Positions 17,519-25,666 of a stretch of DNA of 48,170 nucleotides are shown one piece after another. Within the stretch, counting starts at the first letter, position 1. Every line of letters begins with the position of its first letter. Under the pieces are notes generated by a model that did no database searches, had not been told where the DNA came from, and was given only the letters and a program-made list of their open reading frames with translations. Position numbers and translations under genes: made by a program. Origin of the DNA: Prevotella sp. (GTDB taxonomy: Bacteria; Bacteroidota; Bacteroidia; Bacteroidales; Bacteroidaceae); the NCBI GenBank assembly GCA_016291085.1, contig JAEEVW010000027.1:1-48170 (forward strand). Direction: 5' to 3'.

Positions 17519-17553
17519 ATGTAAGAAGTAAGATGTAAGAAGTAAGATGTAAG
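17519..17553 (+). repeat. 14-bp tandem repeat filling the ilvB-ilvH gap
   Basis: Two exact copies of ATGTAAGAAGTAAG (17519-17532, 17533-17546) plus a half copy abut the ilvH ATG at 17554. The identical 14-mer is at 25628-25641 in an unrelated operon gap. Confidence 0.9.
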
Positions 17554-18099
17554 ATGAAGGAAGAGAATAAGAAACTATATACCTTGTTGGTTTATTCAGA
17601 GAACATTGCCGGTATTCTGAATCAGATTACCGCTGTGTTTACCCGTCGTCAGGTGAATATCGAGAGTCTGAACGTATCGGCATCCAGTATTGAGGGAGTG
17701 CATAAGTATACTATCACCGCTTGGAGCGATCCTGACCAGATTGAGAAGATAACGCGTCAGATTGAGAAAAAGATTGATGTGGTGAAAGCCAATTACTTTA
17801 CTGATGATCAGTTGTTTATCCGTGAGTCTGGACTCTATAAGCTGTCAACGGAAAAGGTGCTCCAGAATCCCGATATCTCACGTACCATCCGCCGACACGA
17901 TGCAGCTATCATGGAGGTCAATCCGACGTATACTGTTGTGATGAAGAATGGCAAGACGGAGGATATCCTGAACCTGTATTATGCGCTCAACGAGTTTGAC
18001 TGTGTGCTCCAGTATACTCGCTCCGGTCGTATTGCTGTGACTCGTGCCAAGCAGGAACAGGTGAGTGAATTCCTCGAAGAAAGGGAGCAGAATCATTAA
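17554..18099 (+). CDS. ilvH: Acetolactate synthase small (regulatory) subunit
   Basis: 181-aa regulatory partner of IlvB that confers valine feedback inhibition. The N-terminal ACT domain (YTLLVYSENIAGILNQITAV, residues about 8-27, then RRQVNIESLNVSASS) carries the amino-acid site. The C-terminal half (about 85-181) is the ALS small-subunit dimer domain. The start MKEENKKLYTLL sits directly at the end of the 14-bp repeat, which also supplies purine-rich sequence that could serve ribosome binding. It is last in the operon, before a bidirectional terminator. Confidence 0.93.
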   Translation: MKEENKKLYTLLVYSENIAGILNQITAVFTRRQVNIESLNVSASSIEGVHKYTITAWSDPDQIEKITRQIEKKIDVVKANYFTDDQLFIRESGLYKLSTEKVLQNPDISRTIRRHDAAIMEVNPTYTVVMKNGKTEDILNLYYALNEFDCVLQYTRSGRIAVTRAKQEQVSEFLEEREQNH

Positions 18100-18103
18100 T
18101 AAC

Positions 18104-18137
18104 AATAAAGCCTCGCTTTTCAGCGGGGCTTTATTAT
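18104..18137. terminator. Bidirectional terminator between ilvH and the LruC-type lipoprotein gene
   Basis: AATAAAGCCTCGC / GCGGGGCTTTATT pair around loop TTTTCA, with A/T flanks on both sides. It serves the two convergent genes ending at 18099 and 18147. Confidence 0.85.
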
Positions 18138-18146
18138 TTATGTTTA

Positions 18147-20336
18147 CTATTGGTTTTTATACCAATACTTTTGTTTTTTACCTTTTGAAACAGACCATTC
18201 AAGGAAACCGGAATACAAATCGTTGATTCGTATGCTCTCATTTTCCCTGGCTAAGAGTGTGCTCTTAAATGAGTCAATCGTTACACCACTGAGGAAGAAC
18301 GCAAATGGATAGTCACCCTCTCTGACATAATATATGCCTTTGGCGGGATCGGACAGGTCATCACTTCCCGGAGCGCTAAAATAGGACGTAATCATCTTGC
18401 TGGTTGGTGCCTCATACGGAAGATGAACCTCCCAACGGCCACCGCCTTCATTCCTGTAGATGAATGGCTTAACTATGCTTTTTTGTTTATTTGTAATACC
18501 ATCTTTGTATTCAAACTCAATGATGTACTGCGTGCCGAGATTTGCTTTAATATCCTCAGTCAGCAGATAGACCTTGCCATTTGCTTCCTCTTCTGTCTCA
18601 AAGGCCACTTCTCTCACATCAGCACCCTTGATAGTCTTCATCTTGATGCTCGTGGGAGTTACTTTATTGTCAATAAGCACTGCCAGGCCGCTCTTTAATG
18701 TCACGTAGTTCTGATAAGTAGTCAGGTTCACAGACTCCTTAAATATTTTTGAATCCACATTTTCAACGTCTGGCGTATTCCAAGTCCAGATTTGTGAGAA
18801 GTCCACTACGGCATCGTTCAAATCATAGTCACCCCTTGCAGGCCAAAGATCCTCGAAAGCATATACTCCAGTCGTCTTAGTTACCTTCTCTTCGGGTGTG
18901 GGAAGTTTCTCAAAGACTCCCACGGGCTTTAGGGCAAGGATGATGTCGTCGTAATCATCGTCGTTGCAGGCATCCTCAAACGATACGATGGCGTATTGCT
19001 GGCCATCTGCGTTCTCATAGGCAAATTTTGCCGTGCGTGCATGACCCTCTGAGTTGGGGAAAATATAAGTTCCTTTGTCGGCAGCGTTTTGCTCCTCATC
19101 GTCACTGCTATATGACAGACCCTCTGTGCTGGAAGCCCATGCATTGTACTGTCGCGACACATCAGAGCCCTTCAAATCGCCTTTGTAGATATTGTAGTAC
19201 TTCTTGTCGCCTACGCTCTTCTGCATACCCCAGCCGTTTGATTTCAGGATGAATCCGATTCTCATACCTTTGGGGAATTCTGTGGTAGCGCCCGAGAGGT
19301 CGCCATTGGCGATGTTGGGATAGTACATCAACTGAACGACGTCACCTGATTGTAAAGCAATGTTGCCGTTGTATTTGTCGCCAGTACCGGATTTCTTGGC
19401 GATAAAGTCCGACTGGCCGTCCTGTGTGTTAGGAAACAACATGATGATGTTCAGGTCCTCACGTCTTGTTGGTACCTGACCTTCTGGATAATAGTAGTAA
19501 CCCATAGTGCTGTTCCAGCAGGTGTTACCTCCCACCACGGTAACGGCTACTTCACTATTCTTGTCCAAAACAAGGTCGAACGGCTGTCTGTATCTTGTAT
19601 CACATGACTTCTTGTTCGTCAGCGCATTGCCAATAGTCTGCTTAATACCGGCCATCTCGTCCGGAGTGAATGCCAACTTACTATACTTCTCGTTACTGCT
19701 GTCCATCAGGTATGAGGGTCTTCCAGTGTTGGCGTCCCAAGATCCAAGCGGAGTTACCCAGTCTTTGTAGATTCTTTCGTTAAGTTTATCGCCAGTTCTC
19801 CAGTCCACGAGGAAGCTCAGCTGATAAAGTGTCTCCAGACTGGTTGTCTGGTTCCCCTCGTTACTGCGAGTCGTGGCAAATGCACTACGCGTCATTGCAT
19901 GTGAATTCGTAGCGGTCACTTTCGCTGAACCGTTTATTACATTGCACTCTATCAGCTGTTCTTTCACAAAGAAGTTACCTGTATAAATATAAAGGTGTTC
20001 TGCGTATGCAGGAAGTGTGACGACATCATTGAATATACCAGATTTGTTCGTATAAGCCTCGAACACTGGTTGAATGTCATCTCTCAACAGAGGGTCGGTA
20101 TCATCTGTCATAGGATACTCGTCATAGATACTGAAAAACACAGCACCAGCTCCACTGTTAGAATAGTCAACAGCGAGATTGATATATTGAGTTGTCGAAA
20201 AATCGAACGTGTTTGCTTCTGGCTTAACTTCATTGTCTGTTTTGCCAAAATTAGGGTCATACAAGTCACGTGAATGACAACTCCAGAGCGTAATTGTTGC
20301 TAAAAGCAAAAACAAATAAGTCTCAATTTTTTTCAT
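18147..20336 (-). CDS. LruC-domain lipoprotein
   Basis: 729-aa exported lipoprotein. The signal peptide MKKIETYLFLLLATITLWSC ends in lipobox Cys20. The N-terminal 400 residues are beta-rich and unassigned. YAIVSFEDACNDDDYDDIILAL (DUF4114-like, acidic, possibly calcium-binding) comes at about 450-475, then YAFEDLWPARGDYDLNDAVVDF, the hallmark of the LruC domain with a DUF4842-like C-terminus. Such proteins are common in Bacteroidota and poorly understood. The gene has its own promoter and lies between ilvH and the thioesterase, on the opposite strand, splitting what is usually one gene cluster. Confidence 0.8.
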   Translation of the reverse strand: MKKIETYLFLLLATITLWSCHSRDLYDPNFGKTDNEVKPEANTFDFSTTQYINLAVDYSNSGAGAVFFSIYDEYPMTDDTDPLLRDDIQPVFEAYTNKSGIFNDVVTLPAYAEHLYIYTGNFFVKEQLIECNVINGSAKVTATNSHAMTRSAFATTRSNEGNQTTSLETLYQLSFLVDWRTGDKLNERIYKDWVTPLGSWDANTGRPSYLMDSSNEKYSKLAFTPDEMAGIKQTIGNALTNKKSCDTRYRQPFDLVLDKNSEVAVTVVGGNTCWNSTMGYYYYPEGQVPTRREDLNIIMLFPNTQDGQSDFIAKKSGTGDKYNGNIALQSGDVVQLMYYPNIANGDLSGATTEFPKGMRIGFILKSNGWGMQKSVGDKKYYNIYKGDLKGSDVSRQYNAWASSTEGLSYSSDDEEQNAADKGTYIFPNSEGHARTAKFAYENADGQQYAIVSFEDACNDDDYDDIILALKPVGVFEKLPTPEEKVTKTTGVYAFEDLWPARGDYDLNDAVVDFSQIWTWNTPDVENVDSKIFKESVNLTTYQNYVTLKSGLAVLIDNKVTPTSIKMKTIKGADVREVAFETEEEANGKVYLLTEDIKANLGTQYIIEFEYKDGITNKQKSIVKPFIYRNEGGGRWEVHLPYEAPTSKMITSYFSAPGSDDLSDPAKGIYYVREGDYPFAFFLSGVTIDSFKSTLLARENESIRINDLYSGFLEWSVSKGKKQKYWYKNQ

Positions 20337-20389
20337 GCTTAAAAAGTTTTTTGTTGAGGTTTAATATCAATTTAGTATCTTTCGGGGTG

Positions 20390-20397
20390 CAAAATTA
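20390..20397 (-). promoter_or_regulatory. -7 box of the LruC-type lipoprotein gene
   Basis: Minus-strand TAATTTTG followed by C, 53 nt upstream of ATG 20336. No clear -33. Confidence 0.5.
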
Positions 20398-20439
20398 ATA
20401 ATTTATTCTTGATTGTGTCGGTTTTTCCCCATTTTTCCG

Positions 20440-20447
20440 TATCTTTG
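20440..20447 (+). promoter_or_regulatory. -7 box of the acyl-ACP thioesterase gene
   Basis: TATCTTTG followed by C, 29 nt upstream of ATG 20477, back to back with the divergent lipoprotein promoter. Confidence 0.6.
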
Positions 20448-20476
20448 CATCATTAATTGATAAAAATCAATAATTA

Positions 20477-21217
20477 ATGGAAAAGATTGGATGTTATTCG
20501 TTTATGGCTGAGCCGTTCCACTGTGATTTCAGCGGACGACTTTTTATGGGTCATTTGGGTAACCACATGCTCAATGCTGCCGACTTTCATTCTACGGACC
20601 GTGGCTTTGGCATGAAGTATCTGATGACCATTCATCGTTCGTGGGTGCTTTCGCGTCTGGCTATCGAGATGAACGAAATGCCCCAGCAGTACACCAGGTT
20701 CAATGTCGAGACATGGGTGGAGTCAGCTATGCGGTATTTCACTTCGCGTAACTTTGCCGTTATTGGAGAAGACGGCCACACATATGGCTATGGACGCAGC
20801 ATTTGGGCAATGATTGATACGGAAAGCCGACAGCCAACGGATCTTTTTGCCATCGACAATGGTGCCATCAACAACTGGATAGTGAAGGACAAGGAATGTC
20901 CTATTGACAAGGGTGGGCGTGTAAAGATGTCTGACGATGCCCAGCTTGTGCACACCATTGATACCTATTATAATGATGTAGATATCAACGGCCACATCAA
21001 CAGCGTCAAGTATATCGAGCATGTACTTGACCTTTGGCCACTCGATTGGTATCGTGACCACCAGATTCGCCGCTTCGAGATAGCTTACGTCGCTGAGGCC
21101 CATGGTGGCGACCAACTCAGTTTCTATCGTGAGCAGACGGGTGACAATGAATACTGCGTGCGCATCGTCCGCTCTGATGGAACAGAGTGCTCACGAAGCA
21201 AGGTCGTCTTTAAGTGA
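20477..21217 (+). CDS. Acyl-ACP thioesterase
   Basis: 246-aa cytosolic double hot-dog thioesterase (FatA/FatB-like), which releases fatty acids from acyl carrier protein. The first hot-dog covers residues about 1-130 (MGHLGNHMLNAADFHSTDRG). The second holds the active-site segment YNDVDINGHINSVKYIEHVL with the family Asp/Asn/His. In Bacteroides this gene, as I recall, lies between ilvH and ilvC; here it is separated from ilvH by a lipoprotein gene and ilvC is not present downstream. A link to branched-chain fatty acid formation is therefore only suggested by comparison. Confidence 0.9.
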   Translation: MEKIGCYSFMAEPFHCDFSGRLFMGHLGNHMLNAADFHSTDRGFGMKYLMTIHRSWVLSRLAIEMNEMPQQYTRFNVETWVESAMRYFTSRNFAVIGEDGHTYGYGRSIWAMIDTESRQPTDLFAIDNGAINNWIVKDKECPIDKGGRVKMSDDAQLVHTIDTYYNDVDINGHINSVKYIEHVLDLWPLDWYRDHQIRRFEIAYVAEAHGGDQLSFYREQTGDNEYCVRIVRSDGTECSRSKVVFK

Positions 21218-21218
21218 G

Positions 21219-21275
21219 AGAAGAGCCAAGCTTGCTTGGGCTCTTCCGAACGGGAACGAGTTCGAGCGAAGCTCA
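21219..21275. repeat. Palindromic element between convergent genes
   Basis: GAAGAGCCAAGC / GCTTGGGCTCTTC (21219-21246) form a 12-bp stem with one bulge. A second small inverted repeat, GAAC...GTTC, and the words AAGCTTGC and CGAAGCTC follow. There is no T-run, so it may be a REP-type element or a T-poor terminator for the genes ending at 21217 and 21286. Confidence 0.6.
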
Positions 21276-21285
21276 AGGTGACCTT

Positions 21286-24138
21286 TTACTGATAGTTCTG
21301 CGTAAACCAGTCGAAGTGGGCCTTGCCGCTGTTTCCATAACAGAATAATCCCACTCGGATGCCTTTCCAATAGCCTGAGCGCATAGGGAAGGCATCTGCT
21401 ATTTTGATAAAGTGCTTTCCGTCAGTACTATATGAGAACTGGTGTCTGTTGGTGATGCAGTCGTTATTGACGCGCAACCAGAGCCGGTCATATTTTCCTT
21501 TGGCTACTACTTGGCGTTTGCCGTGCGATTCAGTAAAGACTCCTTCTTTGCAGAGCCCGATGCCTCGAAATTCCTTTCCAGAACAGAAAGCTCCCGCATA
21601 ACAGTTGCCTTGGGCAGTCAATAGGGTAGTGCTCTCGCTCTGATAGCCAATCACTTTTTGGGTAAGCATGTTCCGGCTTGCCTTCAGACTGTCGGCAGGA
21701 AGTGCTTTCAGGGTCAGCCAGCCTTTGCGTTCTTTCAGCGTCCAATGGCTATTCTCTGGATTGTGGTTCCATTGCCATTGCAATCCCAAAGCAGGTCCTG
21801 CGAAGTCGTCGTCCGTCTGCAACTGATAGTCGCCGGATGACTGCATAATGGGCTTTTGCCATGAGTGGACAGGTTCTCCGATACCGTTATGGTCGTAGTC
21901 TATGCCCATCACAGGCCAGTCTGCCTCCCATCGGGCTGGTTGCAGGTGTACCACACGACCCAGCACCGGTGTCTCTTGGAAATGATAGAACCACCAACTG
22001 CCGTCAGGTGCATCGACCAACGCTCCTTGATGGGGGCCGTTTATCTTCGTAGAACCTTTCTCCAGCACGATCTTCCGTTCGTAGGGACCATAGATGTTCT
22101 TGGCGCGCAATACCGTCTGCCACCCTCTTCCTACGCCACCTTCAGGGATAATCAGATAGTACCAGCCATTTCGTTTCATGAATTTCGTACCTTCTGCTAC
22201 AGGGCCTTCATAGACCGTGACACCCTCATCGAGCAACTGCTTGCCATCGGGCGACATTTTGTGCACGATGATGGGTCCTGCTCCATGACGGCTACGCCCC
22301 AGATAGGCCTGACCATCCTCGTCCCAGAAAGGGCAGGGGTCTTCCCATTTCTGCACGCGTTTTACCAGATGTAGTGGAGCCCAGGGACCATGTGGATCTT
22401 GGGCAGTACTCATATACAACCCTTCGTCAGGAGTACAGAAAAATACATAGAACAATCCGTTGTGGTATCGGATGGCTGGTGCCCACGAGCCTCCGGCATA
22501 GTGCTGGTTCTGGTCCCACCCGGGCTCGTCTATCTTGTTGTAAATCTGACTGATATAGTGCCAGTTGACCATATCTTCCGATTCCAGTACTTGCATGCCC
22601 ATAAAGTGGAAATCTGAAGCCACCATATAATATTTCTGCCCTACGCGGATGACGTCAGGATCAGAGAAGTCGGCATTGATGACAGGGTTTGTGTAGGTGC
22701 CGTCGCCTTGGTCGCCCCAGCCTTCGGTGTCGATATTTACAAAGTCTGGTCGCACGTCAGGGGTCTCGGTCCTGATGTCGATATTGCTGAAATGGATGTT
22801 GCGTGCATGGCGTACAAAGAATCCCTTGGCAGGCAGATTGCCCCACATGGTAGCCTCGGGATATTCCTTTTCTTTCTCGTCGGCTATCGTGTCGTTGATG
22901 AGGCTCAGGTCCTCCGTCTTGACACCGCCTTTGTGGTGAATCGAGATGTCCGACAGCCACACATTACGCACAGGATGGCCGGGAAGGCCCGTAATCGAGC
23001 AGCCTGTTGCCCCTGCATTGCGCACTTGAATGTTGTCTATCCGAATGCCATCGATGCTTCCTATGTGATCTATGGGAATCAGTTCGCTTATGGTGTCATC
23101 ATTACCATTCCCACTCAGCATTTTCTGCTCACTCCTAAGTTTATAGCCCCGACCGCGATTGCCCAGCCGGATAAAGATGGGCGACTCTGTACCCTCGATG
23201 GTGAAGTCCGATACGCTGACATTCTCCAGCGTGCCGCCATCGACGATTTCAAGCGAGATGGCCGATGTGCCTATCCATTGTCCGAAGAACTTCTCCTGCT
23301 GGTCGCTGCTCGGCTTTACGACGATGCCCGAGATGTTGATGTTGCGGAATCCCCCGTTCGTCTCTGTACCCAGCTTGACGGCATTGCAATGACTCGACAC
23401 CACACAATCCGTGATGCGGATATTTTCACATAGTCTGGGTGAGGTCGACTTCAGCGTGATGCCGTCATCATCGGAGTCGGCTATGATGCCTTGCACCACC
23501 ACGTCGTGACAACCGTCCAGGTCCAGCGCATCGTTGTTATAGTTGTTGCGGTTCACCACTTTGATACCCTCTATTTGCAGTCGGTCGCAGGCCAGATAGT
23601 GTTGCATCCAGCACCCTGAGTTCTTCAGCGTCACATTCCTGACGGTGATGTCCTCGCTCTGGATGAAACGAATCAGATGGGGACGGGTTATTCCCTCGTC
23701 GTTCCATGAAAGCTTCTTAAATGCCCGGCCACGCCCGTCGATGGTGCCATAGCCGTCAATCACCACGTTCTTCACCCCGTCGGCATAGATCAGCTGGATG
23801 GTCGTTGTCTGGGTGCGCAACGACACGTAGTTCGACTTCATGGGCGTATAGTCTTTCAGGTCGGTACTGCCGTAAAGCGTTGCCCCATGCTCCAAATAGA
23901 GGTGCACGTTCGACTTCAGCCTGATGCTGCCCGTCTTGTAGCTGCCCGTAGGCACTATCACCCTGCCGCCTCCTGCTGCAGCGCATTCATCGATGGCCCT
24001 TTGCAGTGCCGTCGTCGAAAGTGCCGTCGTATCGTTTTTCGCACCATAATCCACAATATTATAGTCCCGCCCCAGAGCGGTACAGAAAACGCTTGTCAGC
24101 AGCAATACGGCTATCGTTAATCGTTGTCCCATCATCAT
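21286..24138 (-). CDS. Secreted GH28-family pectinase fused to GH43 glycosidase
   Basis: 950-aa exported enzyme; the start at 24138 gives the signal peptide MMMGQRLTIAVLLLTSVFCTALG with AAAG just before the ATG. Residues 25-470 are a right-handed beta-helix of the GH28 type: YNIVDYGAKNDTTALSTTALQ at the start, NNDALDLDG (201-209) and DSDDDGITLKS (221-231) with the catalytic Asp cluster, then SSHCNAVKLGTET, a variant of the family His/Lys motif. Residues 482-770 are a GH43 five-blade propeller: base Asp493 in FSDPDVIRVG, Asp600 in KWEDPCPFW, acid Glu649 in PVAEGTKFM. A C-terminal beta-sandwich (about 780-950) is typical of GH43 xylosidase/arabinofuranosidase subfamilies. Together this suggests backbone and arabinan (or xylan) attack on pectin. 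Confidence 0.87.
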   Translation of the reverse strand: MMMGQRLTIAVLLLTSVFCTALGRDYNIVDYGAKNDTTALSTTALQRAIDECAAAGGGRVIVPTGSYKTGSIRLKSNVHLYLEHGATLYGSTDLKDYTPMKSNYVSLRTQTTTIQLIYADGVKNVVIDGYGTIDGRGRAFKKLSWNDEGITRPHLIRFIQSEDITVRNVTLKNSGCWMQHYLACDRLQIEGIKVVNRNNYNNDALDLDGCHDVVVQGIIADSDDDGITLKSTSPRLCENIRITDCVVSSHCNAVKLGTETNGGFRNINISGIVVKPSSDQQEKFFGQWIGTSAISLEIVDGGTLENVSVSDFTIEGTESPIFIRLGNRGRGYKLRSEQKMLSGNGNDDTISELIPIDHIGSIDGIRIDNIQVRNAGATGCSITGLPGHPVRNVWLSDISIHHKGGVKTEDLSLINDTIADEKEKEYPEATMWGNLPAKGFFVRHARNIHFSNIDIRTETPDVRPDFVNIDTEGWGDQGDGTYTNPVINADFSDPDVIRVGQKYYMVASDFHFMGMQVLESEDMVNWHYISQIYNKIDEPGWDQNQHYAGGSWAPAIRYHNGLFYVFFCTPDEGLYMSTAQDPHGPWAPLHLVKRVQKWEDPCPFWDEDGQAYLGRSRHGAGPIIVHKMSPDGKQLLDEGVTVYEGPVAEGTKFMKRNGWYYLIIPEGGVGRGWQTVLRAKNIYGPYERKIVLEKGSTKINGPHQGALVDAPDGSWWFYHFQETPVLGRVVHLQPARWEADWPVMGIDYDHNGIGEPVHSWQKPIMQSSGDYQLQTDDDFAGPALGLQWQWNHNPENSHWTLKERKGWLTLKALPADSLKASRNMLTQKVIGYQSESTTLLTAQGNCYAGAFCSGKEFRGIGLCKEGVFTESHGKRQVVAKGKYDRLWLRVNNDCITNRHQFSYSTDGKHFIKIADAFPMRSGYWKGIRVGLFCYGNSGKAHFDWFTQNYQ

Positions 24139-24157
24139 TCTTTGTTTAATACAACTG

Positions 24158-24165
24158 CAAAAATA
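24158..24165 (-). promoter_or_regulatory. -7 box of the GH28-GH43 gene
   Basis: Minus-strand TATTTTTG followed by C, 19 nt upstream of ATG 24138. No clear -33. Confidence 0.5.
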
Positions 24166-24294
24166 ACGATTTTTCTGCCACTTTTGATAGTTGCGGGGCA
24201 TGATTATGGCGTTAGTTAAGTTTTTTTAAGAGGCTCTTTTGCGAAAGTATGCAAGTTTATCAAAATAGTATCGTAGTATTTCAAAAAATAGTGC

Positions 24295-24302
24295 TAACTT
24301 TG
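24295..24302 (+). promoter_or_regulatory. -7 box of the mannan operon
   Basis: TAACTTTG followed by C, 39 nt upstream of ATG 24342. The -33 region (about 24271-24275) lacks a clean TTTG, which could mean that an activator is needed. Confidence 0.65.
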
Positions 24303-24341
24303 CAACGAATTAAGAAAACGAACGACTAAAGACCATCAAAC

Positions 24342-25640
24342 ATGAAGAAAACAGGTTTTATCATCCTGCTGTTAGTGCTGTTCGGTGTATTACCGACGGT
24401 TGCCCAGATTCGCGGCAACAGCATTCGTATTGATGTGGTTCCCGACCATCAGGACTGGCGCTATGAGGTAGGGCAGACTGCTCAGTTTACAATAAGGATC
24501 TCGCGCGAGCAAACCTTATTGAATAATGTGACAATAGATTACGAGGCCGGTCCCGAGATGTATCCTGACGTGAAGAAGCAGGGCGTGGTGCTGAAAGACG
24601 GTACGCTGACGCTGAAAGGCAAGATGACGAAGCCGGGATTCTATCGTGTCGACGTGAAGACGACGATTGACGGGAAGGAGTACAAAGGAGCCTGCTCTGC
24701 TGCTTTCTCGCCGGAACAGCTGCAACCCACCACCGTGATGCCTAAGGACTTCAGCGACTATTGGCAGCAGGCCATCAGCGAGGCTCGTCAGGTGCCCTTG
24801 AATCCCACTATGCGGTTGTTACCCGAGCGTTGCACCAATGAGGTTAATGTTTACGAGGTTTCTTTCCAGAACATGAAATGGAACTACCGCACCTACGGCA
24901 TTCTCTGTGTACCGGTCAAGGAGGGGAAGTATCCTGCTTTGTTGCGTGTCCCTGGAGCTGGCGTTCGTCCCTATGGCGGCGACATCTATACCGCTTCGCA
25001 AGGTGCCGTAACCTTAGAGATTGGCATTCATGGCATCTCCGTGACGATGGAACAGAAGGTCTACGACGACGTGTTCAACGGGGCCCTGATGAACTATTGG
25101 AACTGGGGCATGGACAATCGTGACGACAGCTATTACAAGCGCATTGTCCTCGGTTGCATTCGTGCACTCGACTATATCGAACAGTATACCCCTTGGAATG
25201 GTCAGCAGCTGGCCGTTTCGGGTTCCAGCCAAGGAGGATTCCTGTCGCTGGCAACAGCAGGCCTCGACAAGCGTATTACCTGCTATGCCCCTGTCCATGC
25301 AGCACTCTGCGACCATACTGCCTCGCTGAAAGGCGTTGCCTGCGGCTGGCCGCACTATTTCTATTGGAATAAGGGCAAGGGCCAGGAACGCCAGATTGAG
25401 ACCTCGCGCTACTACGATGGCGTCAATTTTGCCCGTCTAATTACGGACAAGCAGAAGGGTTGGTTCTCGTTTGGCTATAACGACGATGTGGTGCCTCCCA
25501 CCACCGCTTGGGCTACTTACAATATTGTAACTGGTCCCAAGGAGATTTCGCCCTATCAGGCTACCTGGCACTATTGGCACCAGGAGCAGTGGGATGAATG
25601 GGAAAACTGGCTACTCAAGGAGCTTGGATGTAAGAAGTAA
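24342..25640 (+). CDS. Secreted acetyl esterase, CE7 (acetyl xylan esterase) family
   Basis: 432-aa exported alpha/beta hydrolase. The signal peptide MKKTGFIILLLVLFGVLPTVAQ is followed by a beta-sandwich domain (about 25-125) and the CE7 catalytic domain (130-430). The nucleophile Ser296 is in VSGSSQGGF, Asp381 in GYNDDVVPPTT, and His410 or His413 in HYWHQEQ. CE7 enzymes remove acetyl groups from sugars and oligosaccharides. As the first gene of an operon with GH26 and GH130, its likely job is deacetylation of acetyl-(gluco/galacto)mannan before mannanase attack; the substrate is inference. The coding end (CKK-stop) is formed by the same 14-mer found before ilvH. Confidence 0.87.
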   Translation: MKKTGFIILLLVLFGVLPTVAQIRGNSIRIDVVPDHQDWRYEVGQTAQFTIRISREQTLLNNVTIDYEAGPEMYPDVKKQGVVLKDGTLTLKGKMTKPGFYRVDVKTTIDGKEYKGACSAAFSPEQLQPTTVMPKDFSDYWQQAISEARQVPLNPTMRLLPERCTNEVNVYEVSFQNMKWNYRTYGILCVPVKEGKYPALLRVPGAGVRPYGGDIYTASQGAVTLEIGIHGISVTMEQKVYDDVFNGALMNYWNWGMDNRDDSYYKRIVLGCIRALDYIEQYTPWNGQQLAVSGSSQGGFLSLATAGLDKRITCYAPVHAALCDHTASLKGVACGWPHYFYWNKGKGQERQIETSRYYDGVNFARLITDKQKGWFSFGYNDDVVPPTTAWATYNIVTGPKEISPYQATWHYWHQEQWDEWENWLLKELGCKK

Positions 25641-25666
25641 GAGGTATGATGTAAGAGGTAAGAAGT
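25628..25666 (+). repeat. 14-bp repeat spanning the CE7 stop and the gap to GH26
   Basis: ATGTAAGAAGTAAG (25628-25641), AGGTATG, then ATGTAAGAGGTAAG (25649-25662) lead straight to ATG 25667. The first copy encodes the last residues and stop codon of the esterase and is identical to the ilvB-ilvH repeat. Confidence 0.9.
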
